A DNA stretch of 64,000 bases from Kutzneria sp. 744. Its GTDB lineage: Bacteria > Actinomycetota > Actinomycetes > Mycobacteriales > Pseudonocardiaceae. A model generated the notes under the pieces. It searched no databases, was not told where the DNA came from, and saw only the letters and a program-made list of their open reading frames with translations. Shown here in pieces: positions 35,920-44,907 of this stretch (positions within the stretch are counted from its first letter, which is position 1; each line of letters starts with the position of its first letter). Where the stretch lies: assembly GCF_000568255.1 (NCBI RefSeq), contig NZ_KK037166.1, positions 4,329,016 through 4,393,015 of the forward strand. Direction: 5' to 3'. A program made the position numbers and the translations under genes.

Positions 35920-36912
35920 GTGACCGCGATGCAGTCGGCGCACGCCATCGACGAGGAAACCCTGAACCTGTACCGGCTGACGCTGCGCTACGACACCCTC
36001 GACAGCGAGCTCGTCGCGCGTGAGGCCGACATCCCGCAGGACCGCGCGGCCGACGCGCTGGCCCGGCTGCACGCCGCCCGGCTCATCCAACCGGTCGGCG
36101 TCGGCGGGCATTTCCGTCCCACCTCGCCGGAATGGGCCGAGGCGGAGCTGCTGACCCCCGTGCTGGCCGAGATGTACGCCAAGCAGCGGTTCATCGAGGA
36201 GACCCGCAAGACCTTGCAGGGACTGGGAACCGTGTACCGCGAGGCCAGGGGCAACGGCCCGCTGGGCGAGGACTTCACGTTCCTGCCGCCGGGCGACGCG
36301 GTCAAGGCCGCCTGCTACCGGCTGATCCAGGAGTGCACCATGGAGTTCGCCGCGACCCACCTGAGCTCGACGGCCGTCGGCGATGTGCTGCCGGACGAGA
36401 CCGAGATGGCGCGGCGCGGCATCTCCGTGCGAACCCTGGTGCAGCACAGCGTGTTGGCCAAGCTGACCGTTCAGTCCTATGTGAACAAACTGACCGGCGC
36501 CGGCGGGGAGGTGCGTGCGCTGCCCCAGCTGTGGTTCCGGCTGGCGATCTTCGACCGCCGCACGGTCCTGGTGTCCGCCGGCCCCGGTGACGAGGCGGCC
36601 GGCGCGGTACTGGTCCGCAATCCCATGGTGGTGGCCCGGGTGCACGAGGTGTTCGAGCACCTGTGGGGCACCGCGACGTCCGATATGGACGGTGAGAGCG
36701 GGCGGGGTGAGCTGGCGTCGTCGCAGCTGCGGGCGGCCGTGGCGCAGATGCTGGCTACGGGTTGCACCGACGAGGTCTCCGCCCGGCGACTCGGGATGTC
36801 GCTGCGGACCTACCGGCGGCACGTCGCCAACATGATGACCGAACTCGGCGCCCGCACCCGCTTCCAGGCCGGCCTCCTGGCCCGCGACGCCGGCCTCCTC
36901 CCTGCGGTATAA
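35920..36912 (+). CDS. TrmB/LuxR-type helix-turn-helix regulator
   Basis: Regulator of 330 residues with an N-terminal TrmB-like winged region (about 10-60: YRLTLRYDTLDSELVA, ADALARLHAARLIQPV), a central domain (about 90-250) resembling the phospholipase-D-like sensor part of such proteins, and a C-terminal LuxR-like HTH (about 270-325: MLATGCTDEVSARRLGMSLRTYRRHVANMM). GTG start behind AAGGAGG. It lies at the edge of the polyketide cluster and is convergent to the exporter, so cluster control is possible but unproven. Confidence 0.8.
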   Translation: MTAMQSAHAIDEETLNLYRLTLRYDTLDSELVAREADIPQDRAADALARLHAARLIQPVGVGGHFRPTSPEWAEAELLTPVLAEMYAKQRFIEETRKTLQGLGTVYREARGNGPLGEDFTFLPPGDAVKAACYRLIQECTMEFAATHLSSTAVGDVLPDETEMARRGISVRTLVQHSVLAKLTVQSYVNKLTGAGGEVRALPQLWFRLAIFDRRTVLVSAGPGDEAAGAVLVRNPMVVARVHEVFEHLWGTATSDMDGESGRGELASSQLRAAVAQMLATGCTDEVSARRLGMSLRTYRRHVANMMTELGARTRFQAGLLARDAGLLPAV

Positions 36913-36924
36913 GGAAAGCCTCGA

Positions 36925-36954
36925 AAAGGCCGGCACCCACGGGTGCCGGCCTTT
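36925..36954. terminator. Strong hairpin terminator
   Basis: AAAGGCCGGCACCC and GGGTGCCGGCCTTT form a near-continuous 13-14 bp stem 12 bases past the stop of the + strand regulator, followed by CGTTTA. Confidence 0.85.
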
Positions 36955-36960
36955 CGTTTA

Positions 36961-37079
36961 CCCCCGCGAGTCCCGCCCAGCGTCACACTGAATGCCGGTT
37001 TCGCGCAGAACAGAGACCTGAGCCTCAGTTCTGCCCGAAACCGTATTTCGGTGTGTCGGAGAGCGTGACTCGCGGGGGG
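36961..37079. repeat. 119-bp imperfect palindrome, dispersed repeat family
   Basis: The ends CCCCCGCGAGTC and GACTCGCGGGGG are perfect inverted copies. The arms continue inward for about 53 bases at roughly three-quarters identity, including GGTTTCGCGCAGAAC against CGGTTTCGGGCAGAAC read inverted. The right 43 bases match the hairpin at 22121-22163 with two changes. Both copies lie between convergent genes. Confidence 0.7.
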
Positions 37080-37086
37080 AAAGACA

Positions 37087-37122
37087 GACGCAGGTCCCGG
37101 GAGGGGGCCCGGGACCTGCGTC
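37087..37122 (-). terminator. Terminator of the polyketide operon
   Basis: Perfect 15-bp stem GACGCAGGTCCCGGG / CCCGGGACCTGCGTC with a 6-base loop, 11 bases beyond the stop of the MFS gene at 37134, the last gene of the long minus-strand operon. Confidence 0.85.
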
Positions 37123-37133
37123 ATGGGGGAGGG

Positions 37134-38606
37134 TCAGGCGGCCGCGGCCGGCTTGACCTTCTTGGGCAGGGCGAACATCAGGGCGAACGCGAGGATGAGG
37201 CCGCCGGCCACCCACCAGAGGCCGTGGCTGAAGGCGGTGCTGTAGGCCGCGGCGCGGTTGGGGTCGGTGGGGGCGATGTCGCCGACGGCGCCGAAGAAGG
37301 CCACCGACACCAGGCCGAGGCCGAAGGCCCAGCCGATCTGCTGCACGGTGCTGATCAGGCCGGAGGCGGAGCCGGAGTGCTCGGCCGGCACGTCGGACAG
37401 GATGGCGTCGGTGATCGGCGAGATGATCAGGCCCATGCCGAAGCCCATCACCAGCAGCGCGGGGATCATCTCCCACGTGGTGATGCCGGTGCCGATGCCG
37501 TTGACCAGCAGCATGTAGACCAGCACGCCGACGGTCATGACCAGCGCGCCGGCCTGGAGCACCTTGCGGCCGAACTTGGGCACCAGCACGGCCACGGACA
37601 CGCCGGCCGCGCCGCCGACGGCGATGGAGAACGGGACGGCGGTCAGGCCGGCCTGCAGGGTGTCCCAGCCGAGGCCGGTCTGCATGTACAGCGTCCAGAT
37701 CAGGAAGAAGATGCCGGTGGTGGCGCCGAAGACCAGCTGGACGCCGATGCCGGCGGCGAAGCTCTTGATACGGAACAGGGACAGCTCGACCAGCGGCGAG
37801 CCGTCGCGGCGCATCTTGGCCCGCTCGAAGGCGACGAAGCCGACGAACACGGCCACGCCGGCGGCCATCAGCGCGAACGTCCACAGTGGCCAGCCGAGCT
37901 GCTCGCCCTGGGTCAGCGGGAACAGCACCAGCAGCAGGCCGGCGGTGGCCAGCACGGTGCCGACGATGTCGATGCGCAACGCGTTGGGGCTGCGGGACTC
38001 GGTGATGAACTTGGCGCCGAGCACCAGGCCGGCGATGCCGATGGGCAGGTTGACCAGGAAGATCGGCCGCCACTCCAGGCCGAAGAGGTTCCACTGCGTC
38101 AGCAGCGCGCCCAGCAGCGGGCCGGCGACGGCGCCGAGGCCGACCATCGCGCCGTACATGCCGAACACCTTGCCCCGCTCCTCGGCCGGGAAGGTGACGT
38201 GGATGATCGACAGCACCTGCGGCACCATCATCGCGCCGGCCACGCCCTGCAGCACCCGGGACGCCACCAGCATGTCGGGGCTGACCGCGAGGCCGCACAG
38301 CGCGGAGGCGACGGTGAAGCCGCCGATACCGAGCAGGAACAGGCGCTTGCGGCCGAAGATGTCGCCGAGTCGGCCGCCGGTGATCAGGCCGAGCGCGAAC
38401 GCCAGCGCGTAGCCGCCGGTGATCCACTGGACGGCGCTGAACGAGGCGCCGGTGTCCCGCTGGATGCTGGGCACGGCGATGTTGACGATGGTGACGTCGA
38501 CCAGGTCCATGAAGGCGGCGGTCATCACCACCGCGAGGGCGAGCCACCGGCGGCGATCGGCCGCGGCGGGCGCTGTGGGAGCCACAGCGGTGGGGGCGAT
38601 GGTCAT
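37134..38606 (-). CDS. MFS multidrug exporter (DHA2, EmrB/QacA type)
   Basis: Fourteen-helix exporter of 490 residues. Helix-1 motif MDLVDVTIVNIAVPSIQ, motif A GGRLGDIFGRKRLFLLG and a motif C-like segment VGLGAVAGPLLGALL are clear. It is the last gene of the polyketide operon, seven bases past the MMPL gene, and is followed by a strong terminator. It probably exports the polyketide and so contributes to self-resistance. Confidence 0.9.
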   Translation of the reverse strand: MTIAPTAVAPTAPAAADRRRWLALAVVMTAAFMDLVDVTIVNIAVPSIQRDTGASFSAVQWITGGYALAFALGLITGGRLGDIFGRKRLFLLGIGGFTVASALCGLAVSPDMLVASRVLQGVAGAMMVPQVLSIIHVTFPAEERGKVFGMYGAMVGLGAVAGPLLGALLTQWNLFGLEWRPIFLVNLPIGIAGLVLGAKFITESRSPNALRIDIVGTVLATAGLLLVLFPLTQGEQLGWPLWTFALMAAGVAVFVGFVAFERAKMRRDGSPLVELSLFRIKSFAAGIGVQLVFGATTGIFFLIWTLYMQTGLGWDTLQAGLTAVPFSIAVGGAAGVSVAVLVPKFGRKVLQAGALVMTVGVLVYMLLVNGIGTGITTWEMIPALLVMGFGMGLIISPITDAILSDVPAEHSGSASGLISTVQQIGWAFGLGLVSVAFFGAVGDIAPTDPNRAAAYSTAFSHGLWWVAGGLILAFALMFALPKKVKPAAAA

Positions 38607-38612
38607 CCGTCT

Positions 38613-40745
38613 CTACCTTTCCTGCGCTTCGAGTGGAGCAGCGGTGACGCTAGCCCCGATGTAGGCCAGTTCCCGTCCTACTTCCGGACCGGGTGTTTCG
38701 GTGCGGACCCGGCGCGGCCACCACATGGCCTCCCCCAGGTCCAGGGTCAGCGCGGTGACCAGCACCGAGCGGACCACGAACGTGTCGATCAGCACGCCGA
38801 CGGCGACGGTGAAGCCGAGCTCGGCGGCGAACACCATCGGCAGCGACGCCATGGCGGCGAACGTGCCGGCCAGCACCAGGCCGGCCGAAGTGATCACGCC
38901 ACCGGTCGCCGTCAGGCCGGTCAGCGCGCCCCGCCTGGTGCCCAGCCGCCGGGATTCCTCCCGCACCCTGGTCACCAGGAAGATGTTGTAGTCCACGCCG
39001 AGCGCCACCAGGAAGGTGAACGCCTGCAACGGGAACGCGGCGTCCATGCCGCCGAAGTGGAACACGTGGTCGAATACCACGGTGCTGATGCCCATGGTCG
39101 CGGCGAAGGACAGCACCACGGTGCCGACCAGCACCAGCGGCGCGACGATCGACCGCAGCAACAGCACCAGGATCGCCAGCACCACCAGCAGGATGGCCGG
39201 GATGACCACGAGCGAGTCGCGGGCGGCGCCGTCCTGCATGTCCAGCGTGATGGCCGAACCGCCGCCGACCTCCGCCTCGGCGCCCTTGATGCCGTGCACG
39301 ACGTCACGCACCTGCCGCGCGGTGGCCAGCGATTCCGGGCTGTCCGAGGCCGCCCGAGGCGTGGCCATGATGAACGCCTTGCCGTCCTTGGCATCCAGCT
39401 GCACGACCGTGGCGATGGTGGGCATCAGGGACAGCGTGAGCCGCACCTGGTCCGAAGTGGACGAGTTCGCCACGACACAGATCGGATTGCCGGCGCCGGC
39501 CGGAAAGTGCTGTGTCTGCAGCTGTTCGCCGGCGACGGCCTCGGTGACCTTGGTGAACTGGTCGTCCTGCGGGATGCCCTCGGCGTGCAGGCCGACCATG
39601 CCCAGCGCGAACGAACCGAGCACGACCGCGGTGCCGATCCAGGTCAGCCGAGGCTTGCGGGCCACCAGTTTCCCGATACGGGCCCAGATTCCCTCGCCGG
39701 CCGGCGGCAGCGATCCGAACGCCGGCCGAACCGGCCAGAAGATCCACCGGCCGCAGATCACCAGCAGCGCCGGCATGAGCGTCATCATCGCCAGCAGGGC
39801 GACCACGATGCCGACCGCGCACACCGGCCCCAGACCGCTGGTGGAGTTCAGGGTGGCCAGCATCAGCACGAGCAGGCTGACCGCGACCGTCGCGGCGCTG
39901 GCGATGATCGCCGGGCCGGATCGGCGCAGCGCCGCCGCCATCGCGTCGTGCCGGTCCACGTGCAGCCGCAGCTCCTCGCGATATCGGGCCACCAGCAGCA
40001 GCGCGTAGTCCGTGGCCGCGCCGAACACCAGCACGCTCAGGATGAAGCTGCTCTGCGAGTTCACGACGATGCCGGCGTACTTGGCCAGCACCGCGATCAC
40101 CGCCTCCGAGGCGAACACGGCCACCACGGCGGTGATCACCGGCAGCAGCCACAGGGTCGGGCTGCGGTAGGTGAACAGCAGGATGGCCACGACCACCAGC
40201 ACAGCGATGATCATCAGCAGGTCGGCGTCGCCGAACGCCTTGCCGGAGTCCGAGGCGTAGCCGCCGGGGCCGGTGACATGGCTGACCAGACCGCCGGAGT
40301 CCTTGCCGGCTATGGCGTTCAGCGCGTCGACGACCTTGGCGATGCCGGTCCAGCCGGACTCGCCGACCCGCACCGGAACCACGGTGGCCACGGCCTTGAG
40401 GTCATCGGACACCAGCGGCAGCTGCACCTGGCCGGTCACGTCCGGCACGTGCTGGAACAGCACCGCGTCGGCGTTGACCTTCTTCAGGTCGGCCGGCGTG
40501 AGTCCGCTCGACCGGGCGTAGACGACGATGGTCGGCATGGTGTCGCCGGCCTCGAACTTCTGGGCGGCGGCCAGGAACTTGGCCGACTCCGACGAACTCG
40601 GCAGCCAGGCCGAGATGTCGTTGCGCTGCACCGAGCCGAGCATGCCGGCCAGCGAGAAGGCCGGCACGAGCAGCGCGATCCAGGCCACCAGCACGACCCA
40701 CTTGGCCCGGCGCCCACCGGGCAGGGCAACGATTCTGCGGAACAT
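38613..40745 (-). CDS. MMPL-family RND transporter
   Basis: Membrane protein of 710 residues with two MMPL halves: a first helix, an outer loop domain, then a five-helix bundle, repeated. FGAATDYALLLVARYREEL and LGVDYNIFLVTRVREESR are the paired transport motifs (GxxxDY with the proton-relay Asp). Actinomycete MMPL proteins export lipids, polyketides and pigments. Here it is coupled to the MFS gene (7-bp gap), giving the cluster two export routes. Confidence 0.9.
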   Translation of the reverse strand: MFRRIVALPGGRRAKWVVLVAWIALLVPAFSLAGMLGSVQRNDISAWLPSSSESAKFLAAAQKFEAGDTMPTIVVYARSSGLTPADLKKVNADAVLFQHVPDVTGQVQLPLVSDDLKAVATVVPVRVGESGWTGIAKVVDALNAIAGKDSGGLVSHVTGPGGYASDSGKAFGDADLLMIIAVLVVVAILLFTYRSPTLWLLPVITAVVAVFASEAVIAVLAKYAGIVVNSQSSFILSVLVFGAATDYALLLVARYREELRLHVDRHDAMAAALRRSGPAIIASAATVAVSLLVLMLATLNSTSGLGPVCAVGIVVALLAMMTLMPALLVICGRWIFWPVRPAFGSLPPAGEGIWARIGKLVARKPRLTWIGTAVVLGSFALGMVGLHAEGIPQDDQFTKVTEAVAGEQLQTQHFPAGAGNPICVVANSSTSDQVRLTLSLMPTIATVVQLDAKDGKAFIMATPRAASDSPESLATARQVRDVVHGIKGAEAEVGGGSAITLDMQDGAARDSLVVIPAILLVVLAILVLLLRSIVAPLVLVGTVVLSFAATMGISTVVFDHVFHFGGMDAAFPLQAFTFLVALGVDYNIFLVTRVREESRRLGTRRGALTGLTATGGVITSAGLVLAGTFAAMASLPMVFAAELGFTVAVGVLIDTFVVRSVLVTALTLDLGEAMWWPRRVRTETPGPEVGRELAYIGASVTAAPLEAQER

Positions 40746-40758
40746 GACTCAGCCCTCC

Positions 40759-41364
40759 TCAGGTGTGGTAGACGTCGATGTGCCAGCGGCCGTCGGCCTG
40801 GTTCACCGTGCGGACATGCCATTCCACGGTGATCGGGATGCCGTTGATGATCACGTAGAAGTCGGCGGCCACGGTGACCTTCCCGGTGCCGTCGGCGGTG
40901 TGCGAGGACCAGTCCTTCAGGGCGTCGTAGGCGAATCCGCCGTAGTGGCAGGTTCCGCCGGTGGCCGACACGGCCGCGCCGTCGTACCTCAGTCCGAAGT
41001 CGACGGACGCGTGCCAGGCGTCGCAGCTGTAGGCGGAGCACAACTGCACGGTCCGGGCCGTCTTCGTCGAGGCGAAGGTGGCGATGTTGACGCAGTCGGT
41101 CTCCGGCACGCCTTCGGGGTACTTCTTGTGCAGGAAGGCGCATTCCGCGGTGGAGCCGGTGTAGCGGACGCTGATGGTCCCCTCGGCCGGCGCGTCGGCG
41201 TTGACGATGAGCTTGCCGGACAAGGCAGACGTGGCGCCGACGATGCTGTCGCCGACCGGGGCGGCCGGCGCCTTTCCGGTTCCGCCGAGGAATGCGGTGG
41301 ACACGCCGAGTGCGACGACCGCCGCGGCCACCGCCAGCATGCCGGCTCTGCGTACTCGGGACAC
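40759..41364 (-). CDS. Exported four-cysteine protein of unknown function in the PKS operon
   Basis: Secreted or membrane-tethered protein of 201 residues: an N-terminal signal or anchor (RRAGMLAVAAAVVALGVSTAF) and a mature domain with five Cys spread over about residues 75-140 (STAECAFLH, ETDCVNIA, LCSAYSCDAW, GTCHYGGFAYD), suggesting disulfides. No known domain recognised. It sits between the exporters and the TcmI-like cyclase gene and is presumably cotranscribed. It could bind the product outside the cell or assist export. Not a usual type II PKS component. Confidence 0.65.
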   Translation of the reverse strand: MSRVRRAGMLAVAAAVVALGVSTAFLGGTGKAPAAPVGDSIVGATSALSGKLIVNADAPAEGTISVRYTGSTAECAFLHKKYPEGVPETDCVNIATFASTKTARTVQLCSAYSCDAWHASVDFGLRYDGAAVSATGGTCHYGGFAYDALKDWSSHTADGTGKVTVAADFYVIINGIPITVEWHVRTVNQADGRWHIDVYHT

Positions 41365-41482
41365 TGTCGTGTTTCCTTCCTTTTTCCGGCATGGTCAAGT
41401 CTGCCCAGCCCGGCCGGCGCCGGGAAGGCGGTGGAACTGGCACCCTGCTGCCTGGCAGCTTCCTGCCATCAGGGCTCAGCGG

Positions 41483-41803
41483 TCACGCCGACCAGTGGTA
41501 GAACTGCTCGGCCATGGCGTCGCGCGGGGAACGCCAGGTCTGCGGGTCGTAGGGCTCGATGTGGTTGGCCAGCTTGTCGTTGACGTCGACGAAGAGCTCG
41601 TGCCCGCGCACGTCCTCGACCCGCTGCGGGCCCCGCTCGTCGGTCTCGAACAGGTGGAAGTACAGGCCCTGGTAGCGGAACAGCTGGCGGCGGGTGACGC
41701 CGACCAGCCCGGGCAGGGCGGTGCGGTCCGACTCGGTGAAGATGTCGGCGACCCGCCCGGCCGCGTCCGGCGTCATCCGGGCGACGATGAGCGTGGTGGT
41801 CAT
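41483..41803 (-). CDS. TcmI-family polyketide cyclase
   Basis: Small cyclase of 106 residues of the TcmI/WhiE-VII family (LIVARMTPDAAGRVADIFTE, ALPGLVGVTRRQLFRYQGLYFHLFE, then PQTWRSPRDAMAEQFYHW). It closes the last ring(s) of an aromatic polyketide in the cytosol. The family has a ferredoxin-like dimeric fold. Twelve bases separate it from the acyltransferase gene upstream. Its presence points to a tetracenomycin- or pentangular-type scaffold. Confidence 0.9.
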   Translation of the reverse strand: MTTTLIVARMTPDAAGRVADIFTESDRTALPGLVGVTRRQLFRYQGLYFHLFETDERGPQRVEDVRGHELFVDVNDKLANHIEPYDPQTWRSPRDAMAEQFYHWSA

Positions 41804-41815
41804 GACGGCCTCCGA

Positions 41816-43030
41816 TCAGGTGGGAATGAGCTTGGGGCGCTTGGGTTTCGCGACGGACCAGCGGGTGCGGATCGGGCGCTCGACGAAGGTGTAGAGCAGC
41901 CAGGCCAGGCCGAGGCTGACCAGCAGGTCGATGGCGATGATGCCGAAGGCGGCCGGGATGCTGAACAGCTGTCCGTTGCGCAGCAGGGTTCCGCCGCCGA
42001 ACACCACGATGCCGTGCACCAGGTAGAAGGAGTACGACATGTCCCCGAGCTTGGCCCATATCCTGCCGCGCAACAGGGAACGTCGGTTGTGCACGTCGGT
42101 GGCGGCGGCTGCGGTGACCAGCAGCGCGGCCGGCAGGATCTCCACGAAGGCCAGCTCGTAGGTGAACGGCAGCAGCAGGCCGACCGCGCCGGCCGCCAGG
42201 TAGATGGCGATGGCCGGCACCAGGCCGAGGTTGATCCAGCGGCCGGTCTTGATGATCCGGCACATGATCATGCCGAGCACGAAGTCCAGCATGCGGGTGG
42301 GCGGCGCGGTGTAGACCATCCAGAACTGGGTCATGCCGATGGGCGAGGAGAACGGGAACTGCGGCGTGTTCGGCACCAGGAAGTTGGAGATGGTGGAGAC
42401 CACGAACACCGTCGCCACGATGCCGCCGACCCACCACCACAGCCGGCTGGGCGCGATCTTGTTGACCCAGCGCAGGATGAACGGGAACAGCAGGTAGAAC
42501 GGGATCTCGCAGGCCAACGACCAGGTGGACCCGTTGAGGGCGGCCCACACCTCGTAGCGCGGGACCCAGGACTGCACCAGGAAGATGTTGGGCAGCACCT
42601 GCCACAGCGCCGCCCCCATGCCCAGCAGGCAGATCAGCATCGTGACCAGGTGACCCGGGTAGATGCGGACCAGCCGGCGGCGCAGGAAGCCGCCGTAGCT
42701 GTCGGTGGGCTTGGCCAGCCAGGTCAGCAGGAAACCGCTGAGCACGAAGAAGAACGAGACGCAGCCGAACGCCGCGACGCGGAACACGGCCTCGAAGGCG
42801 TCGCCGAAGGCGGTGTCCGCGAACGGGTTCACACCCGGCAGGGGCAGCAGGGAGTGGTCCATGAACACGGTCAGGGACGCGAACACCCGCAGGCCGGGCA
42901 GCGTCGCCAGCCGGAGCTTGGACGGTTTCGGTCGGTCGGCAGAAGTCGATGCCGAAGTCGACGCAGGGGTCGATGCGGAGGTCGACGTGGGGGGAGCCGA
43001 TCCGGTGGATGCGGGGATCGTTGAGGTCAT
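41816..43030 (-). CDS. Acyltransferase-3 (OafA/YrhL-like) membrane O-acyltransferase
   Basis: Integral membrane acyltransferase of 404 residues with about ten helices. Family features: LPGLRVFASLTVFMDHSLLP with the catalytic-region His early, FFFVLSGFLLTW, and RLVRIYPGHLV. Such enzymes move acyl groups from acyl-CoA to hydroxyls of sugars, lipids or natural products such as macrolides. Here it probably acylates the polyketide. An Ala/Ser/Thr-rich N-terminal tail of about 30 residues (repeated TSAS-type motifs) is low complexity. Confidence 0.85.
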   Translation of the reverse strand: MTSTIPASTGSAPPTSTSASTPASTSASTSADRPKPSKLRLATLPGLRVFASLTVFMDHSLLPLPGVNPFADTAFGDAFEAVFRVAAFGCVSFFFVLSGFLLTWLAKPTDSYGGFLRRRLVRIYPGHLVTMLICLLGMGAALWQVLPNIFLVQSWVPRYEVWAALNGSTWSLACEIPFYLLFPFILRWVNKIAPSRLWWWVGGIVATVFVVSTISNFLVPNTPQFPFSSPIGMTQFWMVYTAPPTRMLDFVLGMIMCRIIKTGRWINLGLVPAIAIYLAAGAVGLLLPFTYELAFVEILPAALLVTAAAATDVHNRRSLLRGRIWAKLGDMSYSFYLVHGIVVFGGGTLLRNGQLFSIPAAFGIIAIDLLVSLGLAWLLYTFVERPIRTRWSVAKPKRPKLIPT

Positions 43031-43058
43031 GGCACGGCTCGTTTCCTCTGGAGTCGTC

Positions 43059-44015
43059 TCAGGCGGCCGCGCGCAGCCGGTCCTCGGACAGGCCGAGCAG
43101 GCGGACGGCGTTGCCGGTCAGGATGTCGTGGGTGTCCGTTGTGGACAGACCGAGGTCGGTCACGGTCTTCACCAGGTCGGCCACCTCGTGCGGCAGTGGC
43201 GGGGTGTCGGTGCCGAACAGCACGTGGTCGGCGCCGAACACGGACACGTTGGCGCGCAACGCCTGCGTGCTGTGCGAGGCGGTGTCCACCCAGATCTGCG
43301 AGAAGTAGCTGCTGGGTCGGCGGGGCAGCGCCGGCTTGCCGGCGGCGGCCCAGTGCCGCGGCGAGTGCGCGAGATCGAGCCGGTCGGCCAGCAGGGCCAG
43401 CGCCCCGCCACCCGTGGCCGCGATCACTCGCAGGCCCGGGTCGTTCTCGAACCGACCGCCCATGATCAGGGTGGCCAGGCTCAGGTGCACGTCGGTGAAC
43501 CGGGACAGCTGTTCCACCAGGCCGAAGTGGCTCAGCGCCGGGGATCCGACCGGCTCGGCCGGCGGGTGCAGCATGATCGGGACGCCGGCTTCGGCGGCCA
43601 GGGCGAAGAAACCGTCTGCGCCCGGGTCGTCCAGGAAGCGCCCGCGCACCGAGGTGTTCACGATGAAGCCGACGAACTCGGGCCGGCGCACCAGCTCCGC
43701 CGCCGCGGCCAGTTCGGCGTCCGTCCCGAAGGGATTGACGTAGGCGTAGGCCAGCAGGTGATCGGCGTGGGCCCGGACCGTCTCGCCCATCCAGTCGTGG
43801 AAGGAGGCCAGCTTGTCCGCGGGCTGGGCGTAGTTGTCCAGGCCGGGAATGCGGGTCATGGTGCCGAAACCGACCGGGCTGCCGACCACGGTCAGCCCGA
43901 TGCCGGCCGCGAGCTTGCGCTCGATCATGCCGTCGATGTCGCCGAGGCTGGGCGGCATCGGGTACTTGGCCAGCAGCTCCGGCGCGGTCACGTGGCCGTG
44001 CACGTCGATGATCAC
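43059..44015 (-). CDS. Amidohydrolase-2 family protein (ACMSD-like)
   Basis: TIM-barrel metalloenzyme of 318 residues. The metal site starts with IIDVHGHV (HxH), continues with VPIMLHPP and ends with FGTDTPPLP (catalytic Asp). ACMSD-type members are non-oxidative decarboxylases or hydrolases of aromatic acids. In this operon it may decarboxylate the polyketide or cleave a C-C bond; that is inferred. GTG at 44015 overlaps the preceding stop by four bases (GTGA). Confidence 0.85.
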   Translation of the reverse strand: MIIDVHGHVTAPELLAKYPMPPSLGDIDGMIERKLAAGIGLTVVGSPVGFGTMTRIPGLDNYAQPADKLASFHDWMGETVRAHADHLLAYAYVNPFGTDAELAAAAELVRRPEFVGFIVNTSVRGRFLDDPGADGFFALAAEAGVPIMLHPPAEPVGSPALSHFGLVEQLSRFTDVHLSLATLIMGGRFENDPGLRVIAATGGGALALLADRLDLAHSPRHWAAAGKPALPRRPSSYFSQIWVDTASHSTQALRANVSVFGADHVLFGTDTPPLPHEVADLVKTVTDLGLSTTDTHDILTGNAVRLLGLSEDRLRAAA

Positions 44016-44893
44016 GACACCACCGCCGGCTCGGTCGGCCGCACCACGGCGACCGCGTCCAGGTGGCCGAGGCCGGCCGCCACACCCTGCCGGAACAGCT
44101 CGCCGGAGGCGACGGTGACCGGGGCCGAGACGCCGTTGGCGGCGGCCAGATCGGTGGCCAGGCGGAGGTCCTTGTCCATCAGGTCCAGCCGGAACGCCGC
44201 CGGCTCCAGCCGGTCGGCGTTGACCAGCATGCAGCGGAAGGCCACCACCGGCGAGCTGTAGCCGCTGCCGCCCAGCACGCCGAGCACCGTCGCCCGGTCC
44301 AGGCCGGCGGCGGCGCCGATGTCCACCGCCTCGGCCAGGCCGGCCAGCTGCACGCCGAGGAACAGGTTCAGCGCGATCTTCATCTGCGCGCCGGATCCCC
44401 ACTCCCCCAACACGTTCACGTCCTTGCCGATGGCCTCCAGCAGCGGCCGGGCGGCCTCGATGTACGCCTCCGGGCCACCGACCAGGACCCGGAGCTGGCC
44501 GCCGCGGGCGTGGTGCGGGTTGCCCAGCACCCGCGACTCGACGAACCGCAGGCCCGCCTCCTCGGCCAGCGAGCCGATTTCGCGGGCCGACTCGGCCGAG
44601 GTCGTGCTGGTGTCCAACACGAGCGCGCCCTTGGCCAACCCGTGCACGGCGCCGTCCGGTCCAAACAGGACTGTCGTCACCGCGTCCGCGTGGGCCAGGC
44701 TGACCAGCACCGCGTCGGCGCCTTGCGCGGCCTCGGCCGGCGTGGCCGCGGCGACGGCTCCTCTTTCCAGCAATGGCAACAACTTCTCCGTGCTGCGGTT
44801 CCACACCCGCAGCCGGTGGCCCTCGTCCAGCAGCCGCTCGGCCATGCCGGCGCCCATCGCGCCGGTGCCCAGCACGGCGATCGTCGAAGTCAT
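44012..44893 (-). CDS. NAD(P)-binding beta-hydroxyacid dehydrogenase / imine-reductase-like
   Basis: Protein of 293 residues of the 6-phosphogluconate dehydrogenase-like superfamily: Rossmann motif VLGTGAMGAGMAERLLDEG, ligand loop DTSTTSAESAREIG and helix region GSGAQMKIALNLFLG, holding the catalytic-type Lys. Related enzymes oxidise 3-hydroxyisobutyrate or reduce imines. A member is unusual for type II PKS clusters and may act on a side chain. Coupled to the amidohydrolase by GTGA. Confidence 0.82.
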   Translation of the reverse strand: MTSTIAVLGTGAMGAGMAERLLDEGHRLRVWNRSTEKLLPLLERGAVAAATPAEAAQGADAVLVSLAHADAVTTVLFGPDGAVHGLAKGALVLDTSTTSAESAREIGSLAEEAGLRFVESRVLGNPHHARGGQLRVLVGGPEAYIEAARPLLEAIGKDVNVLGEWGSGAQMKIALNLFLGVQLAGLAEAVDIGAAAGLDRATVLGVLGGSGYSSPVVAFRCMLVNADRLEPAAFRLDLMDKDLRLATDLAAANGVSAPVTVASGELFRQGVAAGLGHLDAVAVVRPTEPAVVS

Positions 44894-44907
44894 GGTGGTC
44901 TTTCCTC

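Noticed and set aside
36762..40832. 1,356-residue plus-strand frame
   Set aside because: Antisense to the MFS and MMPL genes; composition is Gly/His/Gln/Asp-rich, typical of the reverse complement of hydrophobic membrane proteins.
42900..43020. Repetitive Ala/Ser/Thr codons at the acyltransferase N-terminus, considered as a recombination site
   Set aside because: Short imperfect coding repeats only; no attachment-site-like or integrase context.
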